Below are positions 11,220-21,799 of a stretch of DNA of 64,000 nt, in pieces. The stretch comes from Diphasiastrum complanatum (lineage: Eukaryota > Streptophyta > Lycopodiopsida > Lycopodiales > Lycopodiaceae), in contig CM055093.1 of assembly GCA_029204225.1 (NCBI GenBank), positions 18,191,041 to 18,255,040 of the forward strand, read 5' to 3'. Both the position numbers and the translations under genes were made by a program. Numbering within the stretch: position 1 is the first letter of the stretch; each line of letters starts with the position of its first letter. The notes beneath the pieces are model-generated. The model saw only the letters and a list, made by a program, of their open reading frames with translations, searched no databases and had not been told where the DNA came from.

Positions 11220-12070
11220 TTAACTCTTTCTTGTTCTTTTTTCTCCGCTTGTGCTTTCTGTACCCAGTGTCTTATTTTTTGGTAGTCTTCTTTCTTTCCT
11301 CACATTCGGATATGGCGCTGAAGTTGAGGGTTGGTCGTTAGTGATCGATGGTGCTGGTGAGGGAGCCACTTCCTTCCTCTTCTGCGCTCGCGTAACAGCT
11401 AACACAAGAGCGTGGAGTTGGTGTCTACCTGATGGCATCCCTACTGGAACTGCTGGTTGCTGTATTGCAATGAAGTTAAGAGGTGCACTGGTTCCAGGTT
11501 TAAATGGACAATTCTTGTAATAGTGCCCATAACCGCATTCTCAGCAGAAGGATGTATATTGTCCCTTGTAGGGACATTCCGCAATTCTGTGTCCTTCGCC
11601 GCATTTGTAGCAGCCGTAAGTTCTTCCACCTTGACACTGAGTTTGAGCTGCATAGGCCGCAACATATTCATTTATGGAAGGATCCGTAAATGATTCATTT
11701 GGTCCGTACCACTGCTGCTGCTCAGGTTGAGGTAGCATTTGCATTTCTTGTTCCGCTGCTGTTAGGTTTACATGGGCCACTTGTTGATTGGCTGGCCCTG
11801 GTGGAGCAGGTAAGGCCAAACATTGTGGTTGATTGGGTGCGTCGTACCTTGGTGTCGCGTTAGGTGCCCCTTGATGATAAGGATAAGAAGTCTGATAAGG
11901 ACTTCTCTTCTATTAAACAACCCTGGGGTTAAACGAGCAAAATGTCGTATCGTGCGATGTTGCATTGCACAGATGGCAGAATCTATGTGTCAATCTCAGA
12001 TTTCGCTTTAGGACTGGACATTCGTTTGGTGTATGGTTTTGCGTGCACACCGAACACCAATCATTGTTCA
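11220..12070 (-). pseudogene. G1 gag C-terminal part with zinc knuckles
   Basis: The piece contains CYKCGEGHRIAEC (CX2CX3HX4C) and further knuckle-like sequence, matching the G2 gag at 27860-28636. A stop at 11541 is TGA where G2 has CGA (C-to-T at a CpG). A TAA at 11913-11915 is shared with G2 at the same place. The N-terminal gag is missing; homology to G2 ends near 12070 beside AT-rich repeats. Confidence 0.75.
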
Positions 12071-12074
12071 CAAT

Positions 12075-12360
12075 ATTCACTATTAATATCTTACAATATT
12101 CATTTCTTAGTATTCACAATTTCAAAATACTATTCACGATCAGTATTCACAATATTCACTATCACTATTTATAATATTCAAGATCAGTATCTCATAATAT
12201 TTGTTTTTTAATATTTGCAATTTCAGATCAATATTTACGATCAGTATTCACAATGTTCACGATCAATGTTCACAATTTTCACGATCACTATTCATAACAT
12301 TCACGATTAATTTCTCAAAATCTCTGTTTCTCAATATTTGCAATTTCAGAATCACAAACC
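12075..12360. repeat. AT-rich minisatellite of TATTCAC-type units
   Basis: Irregular tandem units built on ACAATATTCAC and GATCAGTATTCAC repeat about 20 times with drift. The array starts at the exact place where the G1 gag homology stops. Confidence 0.75.
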
Positions 12361-13477
12361 ATCAATAAGGTAGTCTTCATGATGCATATACGAAAGCTCG
12401 ACCATTTCTTCATGTAGTATAGAAGACATTTTCTATATGTCATGCAAAAGAAAACATCATTACAAAATTATAATTGGATAAAGATCAAGTATTATTAGTG
12501 AAAACTTATTGCTCATTCTATCTTTCACAAAAAGAGTAATAAGAACAATTGTCTAGCTCAAGAAGAAAACAAAAAAACAAAACACAATACATGAGCTTCA
12601 AACATATTTGATATCGTCTGCTAAAGATTATACGTAAAGGACAATTAACACATACTTGATAAGGCCAATGAATTGTTTTGATTTTATACATTCACTGTTT
12701 TGAGCTAGAATCAAACTTTGTGATGAAATAATAAAAGCAAATAAGAATATATCGATTATGTCAATATTGATTATATAAACAAGGTACTCCCTATTGATAT
12801 TGCATAAGAGCCATGTCAACAAGAGATCAAAAGTTCTTATAAGCATGAGCGCAGAATAAATTTAACAGCTTTTGAAATTTGAGAGTCCTACCGTAGTGGC
12901 AAAATTTTGCATCTGCAACTACAAAACAAACAACAATTTATAACAAGACATTTTCTTTTATCATATAAACAAATCAAAAGAAATCATTAACACAATACTA
13001 TACTAACTAGGCTAACTTCAAGCTAATTGGCCACAAAAACCTTTACATGCTTCTCCGATTACAATACGCTAGTATAGTGTCAGCACACTTTTGAATCAAA
13101 CATTATGTTATAGAAAGAAATCAAGAGCAGAAGAAGATAGCATGCATACAAGAAAACACAATGCTATAGTACCAACCAGTTAAGAAACATAGTTTAAACA
13201 CTCGACCGGATCAATCACCATAGCACAACGTCAAGTGCAACAAGACAAGACAACAAAATTGCTCTCCACAAACTGTATATTCAACTGATAAGTAAATACA
13301 AAGATAAGTTGCTTAAAAGCACTCAAAGGGCTCGTAAAAGAAAGACAGCCCGATAATTCTAGAACTAAGCACACGTGGTGCCATCAAAATAAGAAAGCAC
13401 TGTATAAGTCGATCATTGCTATTTTAACTCTCTCCCTCAATGATCAACGTCTCTCTTTATTTTAGAGTTTACTCTAT
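12361..13477. other. Probable 3' LTR region of copia A
   Basis: Minus-strand copia A ends at about 13478 and a purine-rich tract (GAGGGAGAGAG on the minus strand, about 13425-13436) follows, so its 3' LTR should lie leftward from about 13424. A TG start is not clean (AGTTAAAATAG where TGTTAAA might be expected) and the far end could not be placed. No other gene is seen. Confidence 0.4.
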
Positions 13478-13777
13478 TCATGGAACATACCTCCATGATA
13501 GTATTACAAGTAAAGGCTTTTTCATAACCAGATCTAAGCCAAGTTTGGCTCTAAAAGTCTCAAACCTTTCTTTACTTAAAGCTTTTGTAAATATATCAGC
13601 AACTTGTAATAACGTAAAACAATGTACAATATTTATATCTTCAGATTGTAGCTTCTCATGCACAAAGTGATATTTTACCTCAATATGTTTTGTCCTTGCG
13701 TGAAAGATAGGATTCTTAGCCAATTGTATTCCACTTTGACTGTCACAGAAAATAACAGTAGGATTCATCTGCTTCAT
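13478..13777 (-). pseudogene. Copia A RNase H C-terminal part
   Basis: IFCDSQSGIQLAKNP, FHARTKHIEVKYHFV and [13 protein letters not shown] are standard copia RNase H tail motifs. The segment is separated by frame breaks from the RT tail at 13982. Confidence 0.8.
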
Positions 13778-13981
13778 GCCAATCTCTCATAACAACTTAC
13801 GTAGCCAAACAGCTTCTTGGGTAGCAGAACTCAACGCTTTATAATGGCATCTGTAGAAGAAAGAGAAATAATATCTTGCTTCTTACTAGACCATGAAAAA
13901 CAACCGCTACCAAAATTGAAGGCATAATGTTATTGACTTTCTATCATCTATACTTTCTGCCCAATCAGTGTCAACATAACC

Positions 13982-14566
13982 CTACAACTTAGGTAAAACA
14001 CTTTGTCTTTTGTAGATTAGGCCAAGGTTAGGTGTACCTTTCAAATACCTCAAAATCCTTCTTGCAGCTTTCCAATGGTCCATAGTGGGTAATGACATGA
14101 ATTGGCTAATCAAACTTACAGCATAGCAAATATCAGGACGTGTAGTCGTAAGATATATCAAACTCCCAACTAGCTGACGAAATAGAGTAGCATCAACATG
14201 TGCACTATCATCAATACGAGATAATTTCTTAATAGTCCTGTTTTTCCTTTCAGCTACACCATTACTATGCGGCGTGTGTGACTGTGTGAATTGTCTTTTA
14301 ATGCCATGTTCCTTGCAAAAGTCCTCAAAATCATCAGATTTGTATTTGTCCCCTCTATCAGATTTTAGCACTTTAATGCGTGCATCCAGTTGGTTCTCTA
14401 AGAAAGTCTTGAACTCCTTGAAATGAGAAAAAACGTCAGATTTCTTCTTCAGGAAATAAATCCATGTCCTCCTAGAGTAATCATCTATGAAAGTCATAAG
14501 ATAATATGCTTTCCCCAATGACATGGTCTTCATTGGGCCACACAGGTCGTTGTGAAGGAGTTCCAA
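13982..14566 (-). pseudogene. Copia A integrase core fused to RT tail
   Basis: A single open frame of 194 codons carries the integrase core ([37 protein letters not shown]) and runs directly into the RT tail (ATLFRQLVGSLIYLTTTRPD, then ARRILRYLKGTPNLG). In a full element several hundred residues separate these parts, including the integrase C-terminus and the YVDD polymerase core. The junction is in frame, with a short linker around LSRIDDSAHVD. The element cannot encode a polymerase. Confidence 0.8.
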
Positions 14567-15510
14567 AGTTTATTAGCTGTTGTAGCTCCACCTTTCTTGA
14601 ATGTCTCCCTATGATGCTTTCCCATGATGCATCCTTCACATATTGCATGATGATCATCCTACGATGCCAGTAACCCAATTACCATCTTTAGTTTTGCCAT
14701 CAATATCAAGCTCCCATAGTTCAGATGACCAAGTCTTCTGTGCCACAACTCAGATTGAGATGTTGTTGAGATAGCCAAACCATATTCTCCTGGTTTTGCA
14801 GCATCCAATTTATAAAGGCCATAGTTACTATCTCTATAACCCTACGCCACCACTTTATGGTTGTGGTGCATATCCCTCATAAGACATCCATCCTTGACAA
14901 ATTCAACCTTAAGATGTTGATTTGCCATTATACCAACAGAAAGCAAACTCTTTTTGAGTCCAAGAACATAAGGCACATTAGGGATGTTCTTGATTTTACC
15001 ATCAGAAAATTGTACAAGTACATTGCCCACACCCTGTATTTGGCATTCCTCCCCATTGGCTTGAGTGACCTTATCCCCATCATGGATTGGTGAGAATTTC
15101 TCAAACCAATCACATTTCTCGGCCATATGCCTTGTGGCGCCTGAATCTATGAACCATCTGGCACCATCATCAACTTGGGATGCCAATGCCGATGAGAAGA
15201 CACTTGTCTCGTCATCTTCTCCATCATCTTTGGCAATGTTGCCTTGTTGAGTCACTTTTCTCGCCTTTATGTCGCTTTCTTCTTGTAACACTCGCGTGCC
15301 CAATGACCCGGTTTGTGGCAGTAGTAACATTTGTCTTTCTTCTTCTTTTTCTCTTTTGATGATGACTCTCCCTCGTCGTCATCATCCTTGGATTTCTTAG
15401 GAATCCTTTTCCATCCTTTCGGCTTGCCTTTAGCAAGCAAGGCTTGATCCTCCTATGGGGTTTGCCTTGACTTCACCACTTCGTGACGTTGCTCTTCCTA
15501 CAACATGATT
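14567..15510 (-). pseudogene. Copia A gag end, zinc knuckle and protease
   Basis: A canonical knuckle CYYCHKPGHWAREC lies at 15289-15329. The protease follows in another frame (14842-15330) with WFIDSGATRHM and the NVPYVLGLKKSLLSVG segment. There is a frameshift between the two and a TAG just left of the B insertion, where a Gln codon would fit. The integrase zinc-binding region is badly broken at about 14570-14840. Confidence 0.75.
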
Positions 15511-15515
15511 CCGTG
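15511..15515 (-). repeat. Target-site duplication CCGTG, left copy
   Basis: CCGTG immediately precedes the left LTR of copia B and recurs at 21795-21799 immediately after the right LTR. Confidence 0.95.
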
Positions 15516-16343
15516 TGATAAATTTTACAGTTTTTAGGACAATAATGATTGTACTTCACAATCATAGAGAGTTATTGGTTGCTTAATCAATGAATCTATC
15601 AAGTTCTACACACTAGATCTTGATCTAGATTCACTACACTTGGATTTAAGCAAGAGCAATGGATCAACACATCATTTTTTAGTGAGAGCGGATTCACACG
15701 TGTGGAGTACTGTCCACTGTACGGCCTGCACCTGAAACAACAAGTACAATGATACTAAATAGCAATCATGCATAAAAATCACAAGACAAATGACTAGAAA
15801 TCTCACAAAAGTGTAGAGTGCAAAAGTCTCATCAATCTTCTTAGCAAAATGATGATCCTTTTATGGATCAAGTACATCCATGAGTCTGGTACAGACCAGC
15901 AGGCCTTCACACATGTGAAGAGTTCCACATCACCCAGATCTATCCATTTTATCCATCCTTGATCCTTATCCAATAGTTGACCTTCTAGAATATAGGAATA
16001 TTTCCTACAAAATAGGATCTAAGGAAAATGTTCAACTCTTATCTTCTAGTACTCTATACACACGTGTGAACATCCACTTGCCATGTGGGAGCATTTACTC
16101 ATGCACATGCAAGGAAAAGCTAATTTGTAGGTGACTTGTCAACTTGACTAAAAACTAGTCATTTCATGTTCACACTAACTAGAATGATACAAAATCAATT
16201 TGGATATATACAAACATGAAAAGTACATACTTTCACATGTGGGAACAGGCTCCACACATGTGAAATCATATCATCAACATATTCTAATGTTTGATCAATA
16301 TTTACATGAACCAATGTCAAGTGAGAAGTGACAATTTTCAACA
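15516..16343 (-). repeat. Copia B 3' LTR (828 bp)
   Basis: On the plus strand it runs from TGATAAATTTTACAG to AATTTTCAACA. On the element's strand this is TGTTGAAAATTGTC... to ...TAAAATTTATCA. It carries CACACGTGTG at 15695-15704 and several further CACRTGTG motifs. Confidence 0.95.
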
Positions 16344-16356
16344 CTCCTCCTCACTT
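16344..16356 (-). other. Copia B polypurine tract
   Basis: AAGTGAGGAGGAG on the minus strand lies between the stop codon of the ORF (16357-16359) and the 3' LTR. Confidence 0.85.
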
Positions 16357-19300
16357 CTAACTTGGCAAATCTAGTGTACATCTATCTACAATTCCAAGAG
16401 CATATCTTAACTTAAAAAATGGTTCTTTGGACAATGGTTTGGTTAAGATATCAGCTATGCATTCGGATGATGGTACATGATGTAGTTGCACTTCCTTGGA
16501 TTGTACCTTCTCCCTCACAAAGTGGTGAGCTATCTCAATATGCTTTGTTCTAGCATGGAAGATAGGATTTGAAGCAATTTGTTGAGAAGCTTGATTGTCA
16601 CAAAATATGCAAGGGATCTCTTCAGCCTCTAGCACATGTAGTTCCATCAAGAGTCTTCTTAGCCATAGGAGCTCTTTGGTTGTTGAAGTCAATGCCTTGT
16701 ACTCGGCTTCACAAGAAGATAGTGAGATTGTATCTTGCGTTTTGGAAAGCCAAGATATCACTCCTCCACAAAGAAATGTTGCAAATGCACTAATGGACTT
16801 CCTATCCATCTTGTCACCTACAAAATCTGAATCCGAGTAGGCTCTCAAGTGCAAGTTAGATCCTTCATAAAGTATGCCAAAAAATCTAGTACTAGAAATA
16901 TATCTAAGTACTCTCTTGGCACTTTTCCAATGATGAACTAAAGGAGCTTGCATACTTTGACTCAACTTGCTTACACAAAAACTTAAGTCAGGTCTAGTGA
17001 TAGTTAAATAGATTAGAGAGCCTATAAGCTTCCTAAAGAGAGTGATGTCCTCAAAGGATGCTTCATCACCTTCATTTGTTGCTTTCACAACATGCTCCAT
17101 AGGGGTGTCAATCCCCTTACAATCTTTCATACCAAATCTTTCAAGAATGGAAGTAGCATACTTAGATTGACTTATGAAAGTACAATTGCTACTTCTAGAC
17201 ACTTCTATCCCAAGTATAAACTTTAGGAAGCCTAGATCTATCATCTTGAACTCACTAGATAAGTCAACTTCTACTTTGCCTATGCCATCATCATCATTTC
17301 CTGTCATAATGATGTCATCAACATAAAGAACCAAAATGATGATCTTTCCTTCATTACATTTGAAATATAAAGAAGGTTCATAAGCACTTAGTACAAAGCC
17401 AAGAGAATAGAGAAAATTATGCAACCTAGAGTACCAAGCTCTAGGTGCTTGCTTCAAGCCATATAGGCTCTTCCTTAAGTAGCACACCTTTTTCTCCTCA
17501 CCAACCTTGATGAAGCCCTCGGGTTGCATCATGTAGATTTCCTCTTCTAAGAAGCCATTCAAGAAGGCAATTGTCACATCCATTTGGTAGAGATCCCATT
17601 TGAACAAAGTAGCAATGCAAATGATTAATTTAATAGTTACAAGCTTAGCTATAGGTGCAAATGTTTCTTCATAATCCAATCCTTTTATTTGAAGAAATCC
17701 CTTAGCAACAAGCCTAGCTTTGTATTTACTAATAGATCCATCTTGATTGTACTTAATTCTATAAATCCACTTACATGCAAGTGGTTTCTTTCCTCTTGGA
17801 AGATTTACAAGATTCCAAGTATGATTCTCTTCTAATGCATCATACTCTATTTGCATTGCATCTCGCCAAACTTTAGATTTACATGCTTCTTCAAAAGATG
17901 ATGGTTCTTCAATCAATGTAGCTAAAAAAGAGTAAGAGGTAGAAGATGTAGAGCCTTCCTTTTGCTTTCCCTTGTCCACATAGCTAAGCCTTGAGGGCTC
18001 GGCCTTGCTCCTTGATGATCTTCTTGGCCCCTTTTGACTTGGATCCAAATCTCCATCCTCGAGTCTGTCATGATCCTCCTCGGGTTTGTCAAGATCCTCC
18101 TCGGATTTGTCAAGATCTTCAATGCACAATGGGTTAGATCCATTTGACAAGCTCTTAGCAAATTGTGACTCATCAAAAAGTACATCCTTGCTTACCTTTA
18201 CTTTCTTGGATGTAGGATCATATATCCTATATCCCTTGCTATTTTCTCCATAGCCAACAAAGATTCCTTTGAAGGAGGTAGCATCTTCTTTCCTTCTAGT
18301 CTCCAAAGGAATGTGTACATAACAAGTACATCCAAAGATCTTAAAATCTTTTACATTGGGTTTCTTATCAAACAAGGCTTGATAAGGTGAGATCCCATCT
18401 ATAGCACTACTAGGAAGTCTATTACACAAATAATTAGCACATGTTATGGCTTCTCCCCAAAATGAGATGGGAAGTGATGCATCAAGCCTCAAGGACTTTG
18501 CACACTCACATAGACTCCTATTTTTCCTCTCGGCCACCCCATTTTGTTGAGGGGTGTAGGAACAAGTGTATTGTAACTTAATACCATTGATCTCACAAAA
18601 GTCTTTCATTTTATTGGAGGTGTACTCTCCTCCATTACCACATCTTAGTGCTTTGATAGAAGTACTAAGTTGTTTCTCTACTAGAGACTTGAACTTAATG
18701 AAAGCTTCATAAACAAGACTTTTCTTTGATAGTAACTCAATCCATGTGAATCTAGTACAATCATCTATAAAAGTTACATACATCAAGGCACCTCCATTAC
18801 TTGCATGTGAAAAACTATGTACATCAGAATGTATGAGATCCAAGGGAGAGAGAGATCTTGATGAAGATTTCTTGTAAGAAGATTTGTGTGACTTTGCAAG
18901 GCTACATGCCTCACACATTTTTCCACACTTATTGAAAGTTCTTGGTAGGCCGAGATCTAGTTCCTTGCTTGCCATTGACTCCATAGATTGAAGATTAGGA
19001 TGGCCTAATCTCTTATGCCAAAGCTCCACTTGAGTTAGCTCCTCCCTAGCCAGGTTCACACTTTCACTTGCAACATTAGCATCCAACTTGAAAAGTCTAC
19101 CTTGCTTAATGCCACTAGCTATGCACTTATCATTTTTCAAGATGGAACAAACTCCATTCTTGAAATGTACATCTAGTCCATTGTCCATTAATTGTCCTAC
19201 ACTAAGCAAGTTTCTTGAAATGGTAGGAACATACAAAACATTATCTAGATCTATCCTTTTAGATGTGTCTAAACAAAGAGGTATAGATCCTATGCCATCT

Positions 19301-20349
19301 ATCTTGCATGCTTGATCACTAGCAATGTATATTGACTTCTTAGAGTCATTACAAGATAGAAGAGTAAAGAAATAATGCTTGTTAAAGGACATGTGGGAAC
19401 TAGCCCCACTATCTATCCACCATGTGTCTTGACTTGAAGTTGGTGTAGATGCAACCATTAAGGATGTGTTGAATCCATCCTCATATTCTTTCTCTTGAGC
19501 AATGTTCCCTTGATCTCCTTTGGCTTGTTGATTCTTCTTCAAGTAGCATTCTGAGGCAAAGTATCCTTTCTTTCCACAAAAGAAACACTTTAGTTTTGCC
19601 TTGTTCTTCACTTTGCCTTTGGAGGTAGATCCTCCATTCTTCATCTCGGCCTCCTTGCCTTGATTTTTCTTGAATGGATTTTGCTTTTTCTTGCCTTTAG
19701 ATGTAAAGTTAGCTTTCTCCTCTCCTCCATTAAGTGACATGCTATTCATTCTTGTCTTGAGGTGTAGAAGCCTACTCTCCTCGACCACAAGAACATTGTG
19801 CAACTTTTCAATGGATGGAAGAGAGTCTTGAATGGCAAATGATTGGACTAAGTTGGTAAACTCATCACTTAGACCATTCAAAATGATTTGTACTAGTTCT
19901 TGATCTTGGATCTTCTCTCCTATTGCACTTAACTCCTTGTTAAGAGATTTGATCCTAAGAACATACTCTTGTCCACTCTCTCCACTTCCTTTCATGCTTT
20001 GGAAAACTTGATTTCTTAGCATGAGGATTCTTGAAGTATTGTTGGATTCATAAATGCTCTTTAATGAATCCCAAGCTTCTTTGGATGAGGTACAAGAAGA
20101 CACCTCTTTCAAGAGGTCATTGCATACATTTAACTTTATGCAATGTAGAGCTAATCTTGCTCTCTTCTTGTATTTGGCTTGTTCTTGGGGAGTTTGAGGC
20201 TCTTTCTCTACTCCTTGAACTATGTCATATAGATTATGGATCACTAGGAGTGATTCCATTCTCACTTTCCAAATGGAATAATTTGTGGAAGTGAGTCTCT
20301 CACTTGATTCCATCAAATATCCATCCATGGATGACATTTTAGAATGCAT
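16357..20349 (-). CDS. Copia B Gag-Pol polyprotein, 1330 aa
   Basis: This is the only uninterrupted Gag-Pol in the window. In order: UBN2-type Gag (~1-230); a zinc knuckle at 255-268 reading CFFCGKKGYFASEC, in which the expected His is Tyr263; an Asp protease with [11 protein letters not shown] (Asp313); integrase with HKRLGHP and CEAC zinc ligands; core residues Asp509 and Glu607; RT with YVDD at 1009-1012; RNase H ending ADILTKPLSKEP. In the integrase the second catalytic position, 35 residues before Glu607, is Gly571 (RCGNGGEY), whereas copia C has RGDNGGEY. Polymerase motifs look active, but integration by its own integrase should fail. The start is the first ATG; Met5 is an alternative. 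Length is typical for copia. Confidence 0.95.
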   Translation of the reverse strand: MHSKMSSMDGYLMESSERLTSTNYSIWKVRMESLLVIHNLYDIVQGVEKEPQTPQEQAKYKKRARLALHCIKLNVCNDLLKEVSSCTSSKEAWDSLKSIYESNNTSRILMLRNQVFQSMKGSGESGQEYVLRIKSLNKELSAIGEKIQDQELVQIILNGLSDEFTNLVQSFAIQDSLPSIEKLHNVLVVEESRLLHLKTRMNSMSLNGGEEKANFTSKGKKKQNPFKKNQGKEAEMKNGGSTSKGKVKNKAKLKCFFCGKKGYFASECYLKKNQQAKGDQGNIAQEKEYEDGFNTSLMVASTPTSSQDTWWIDSGASSHMSFNKHYFFTLLSCNDSKKSIYIASDQACKIDGIGSIPLCLDTSKRIDLDNVLYVPTISRNLLSVGQLMDNGLDVHFKNGVCSILKNDKCIASGIKQGRLFKLDANVASESVNLAREELTQVELWHKRLGHPNLQSMESMASKELDLGLPRTFNKCGKMCEACSLAKSHKSSYKKSSSRSLSPLDLIHSDVHSFSHASNGGALMYVTFIDDCTRFTWIELLSKKSLVYEAFIKFKSLVEKQLSTSIKALRCGNGGEYTSNKMKDFCEINGIKLQYTCSYTPQQNGVAERKNRSLCECAKSLRLDASLPISFWGEAITCANYLCNRLPSSAIDGISPYQALFDKKPNVKDFKIFGCTCYVHIPLETRRKEDATSFKGIFVGYGENSKGYRIYDPTSKKVKVSKDVLFDESQFAKSLSNGSNPLCIEDLDKSEEDLDKPEEDHDRLEDGDLDPSQKGPRRSSRSKAEPSRLSYVDKGKQKEGSTSSTSYSFLATLIEEPSSFEEACKSKVWRDAMQIEYDALEENHTWNLVNLPRGKKPLACKWIYRIKYNQDGSISKYKARLVAKGFLQIKGLDYEETFAPIAKLVTIKLIICIATLFKWDLYQMDVTIAFLNGFLEEEIYMMQPEGFIKVGEEKKVCYLRKSLYGLKQAPRAWYSRLHNFLYSLGFVLSAYEPSLYFKCNEGKIIILVLYVDDIIMTGNDDDGIGKVEVDLSSEFKMIDLGFLKFILGIEVSRSSNCTFISQSKYATSILERFGMKDCKGIDTPMEHVVKATNEGDEASFEDITLFRKLIGSLIYLTITRPDLSFCVSKLSQSMQAPLVHHWKSAKRVLRYISSTRFFGILYEGSNLHLRAYSDSDFVGDKMDRKSISAFATFLCGGVISWLSKTQDTISLSSCEAEYKALTSTTKELLWLRRLLMELHVLEAEEIPCIFCDNQASQQIASNPIFHARTKHIEIAHHFVREKVQSKEVQLHHVPSSECIADILTKPLSKEPFFKLRYALGIVDRCTLDLPS

Positions 20350-20920
20350 GCTCTTTTAAAAATCACAAAGATTTTTGAATTTTAAAAGATCTATGAAAAG
20401 GCCTAAAGCTTTCTGGAATGCCTATAGGCTTGTCTCTATCAAACTAGCACACAAGCTTGAATGATACTCAAAGATCTTACCAAAAATTTCTAGCTTTCAC
20501 TCTCACAAAAAAATTGCTTTACACTTTTCTTAGAGATTTCACTTCAACTAAGGATATGAACAAATTAGCCTCTTAAGATCTGATCTTAGACTCTAAAAAG
20601 AAATGCTTCAATGATCCAAAACACTATTTGGTCATAGGCATTAGTTAGAATGAATCTAGATCAATACTATGCTTCAAAAAGCACCAAAAATGAACTAGTA
20701 TTGTGATTTTGGGACTAACAAACACAAAGTAACTTGAATTGAAAGTTGTTGTACGGTTTCACACGTGTGAAAAGTACATACACAGCCTCCAAGTCGTTTT
20801 TATCCAGATGATTACAAGCTATCACTCTAGAAGAACTCGCCCTCACTAGTATTGGCCAAAAAACAAATTTTGTCAATGATCTTTACAAGATTTATGACTC
20901 AATGATCACTCTCTTACTTA
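20350..20920 (-). other. Copia B 5' untranslated leader
   Basis: About 570 bases lie between the PBS and the gag ATG with no ORF of note. They contain another CACACGTGTG at about 20760. Similar leaders flank the gag starts of copia C and D. Confidence 0.7.
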
Positions 20921-20932
20921 GCTCTGATACCA
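20921..20932 (-). other. Copia B PBS (initiator tRNA-Met)
   Basis: On the minus strand TGGTATCAGAGC directly adjoins the 5' LTR, a perfect match to the usual copia primer site. Confidence 0.95.
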
Positions 20933-21794
20933 TGATAAATTTTACATTTTTTAGGACAATAATGATTGTACTTTACAATCATAGAGAGTTATTGGTTGCT
21001 TAATCAATGAATCTATCAAGTTCTACACATTAGATCTTGATCTAGATTCACTACACTTGGATTTAAGCAAGAGCAATGGATCAACACATCATTTTTTAGT
21101 GAGAGCGGCTTCACACGTGTGGAGTACTGTCCACTGTATGGCCTGCACCTGAAACAACAAGTACAATGATACTAAATAGCAATCATGCATAAAAATCACA
21201 AGACAAATGACTAGAAATCTCACAAAAGTGTAGAGTGCAAAAGTCTCATCAATCTTCTTAGCAAAATGATGATCCTTTTATGGATCAAGTACATCCATGA
21301 GTCTGGTACAGACCAGCAGGCCTTCACACATGTGAAGAGTGCCACATCACTCAGATCTATCCATTTTATCCATCCTTGATCCTTATCCAATAGTTGACCT
21401 TCTAGAATATGACTAAAATCCAAAAAGCTAGTCTCCTAGAATATAGGAATATTTCCTACAAAATAAGATCTAAGGAAAATGGTCAACTCTTATCTTCTAG
21501 TACTCTATACACACGTGTGAACATCCACTTGCCATGTGGGAGCATTTACTCATGCACATGCAAGGAAAAGCTAATTTGTAGGTTGACTAGTCAACTTGAC
21601 TAGAAACTAGTCATTTCATGTTCACACTAACTAGAATGATACAAAATCAATTTGGATATATACAAACATGAAAAGTACATCCTTTCACACGTGGGAACAT
21701 GCTCCACACGTGTGAAATCATATCATCAACATATTCTAATGTTTGATCAATATTTACATGAACCAATGTCAAGTGAAAGTGACAAATTTCAACA
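20933..21794 (-). repeat. Copia B 5' LTR (862 bp)
   Basis: Same termini as the 15516-16343 LTR. It carries CACACGTGTG at 21112-21121. An extra ~34 bp near 21411-21445 repeats neighbouring sequence around CTAGAATAT. Confidence 0.95.
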
Positions 21795-21799
21795 CCGTG
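21795..21799 (-). repeat. Target-site duplication CCGTG, right copy
   Basis: Matches 15511-15515. The copia A gag codons continue directly after it. Confidence 0.95.

Larger units (their letters stand above)
7454..12070 (-). mobile_element. Gypsy copy G1, Tat/Athila-like, truncated at both ends
   Basis: Reading leftward the order is gag zinc knuckles, protease, a long Pro/Ser/Lys-rich spacer, RT, RNase H and integrase, the Ty3/gypsy order. Nearly all pieces lie in one frame, interrupted by stop codons rather than frameshifts (one compensating indel pair near 10560-10640). RT motifs (FLDD, MPFGLCNAP) and the DGGSG protease motif suggest the Tat/Athila side of the family. G2 (plus, 22844-29097) and G3 (minus, 43713-45400) are relatives. 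No LTR remains: the left end is cut in integrase at the 122-bp repeat, the right end in gag beside a minisatellite. Confidence 0.85.
15516..21794 (-). mobile_element. Copia B, complete 6.3-kb element
   Basis: All structural parts are present: TSD CCGTG on both sides, two LTRs (15516-16343 and 20933-21794), a perfect tRNA-Met PBS, a polypurine tract and one uninterrupted Gag-Pol ORF. It is inserted in the gag of copia A. The LTRs are close but not identical, with several point differences and a ~34-bp length difference near 21411-21445, so the insertion is fairly recent but not brand new. The integrase has lost a catalytic residue (see the ORF). Confidence 0.95.

Noticed and set aside
10462-12011. 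Several plus-strand ORFs of 60-90 codons opposite gypsy G1
   Set aside because: They are antisense shadows of the minus-strand gag-protease frame, which has clear domain motifs.
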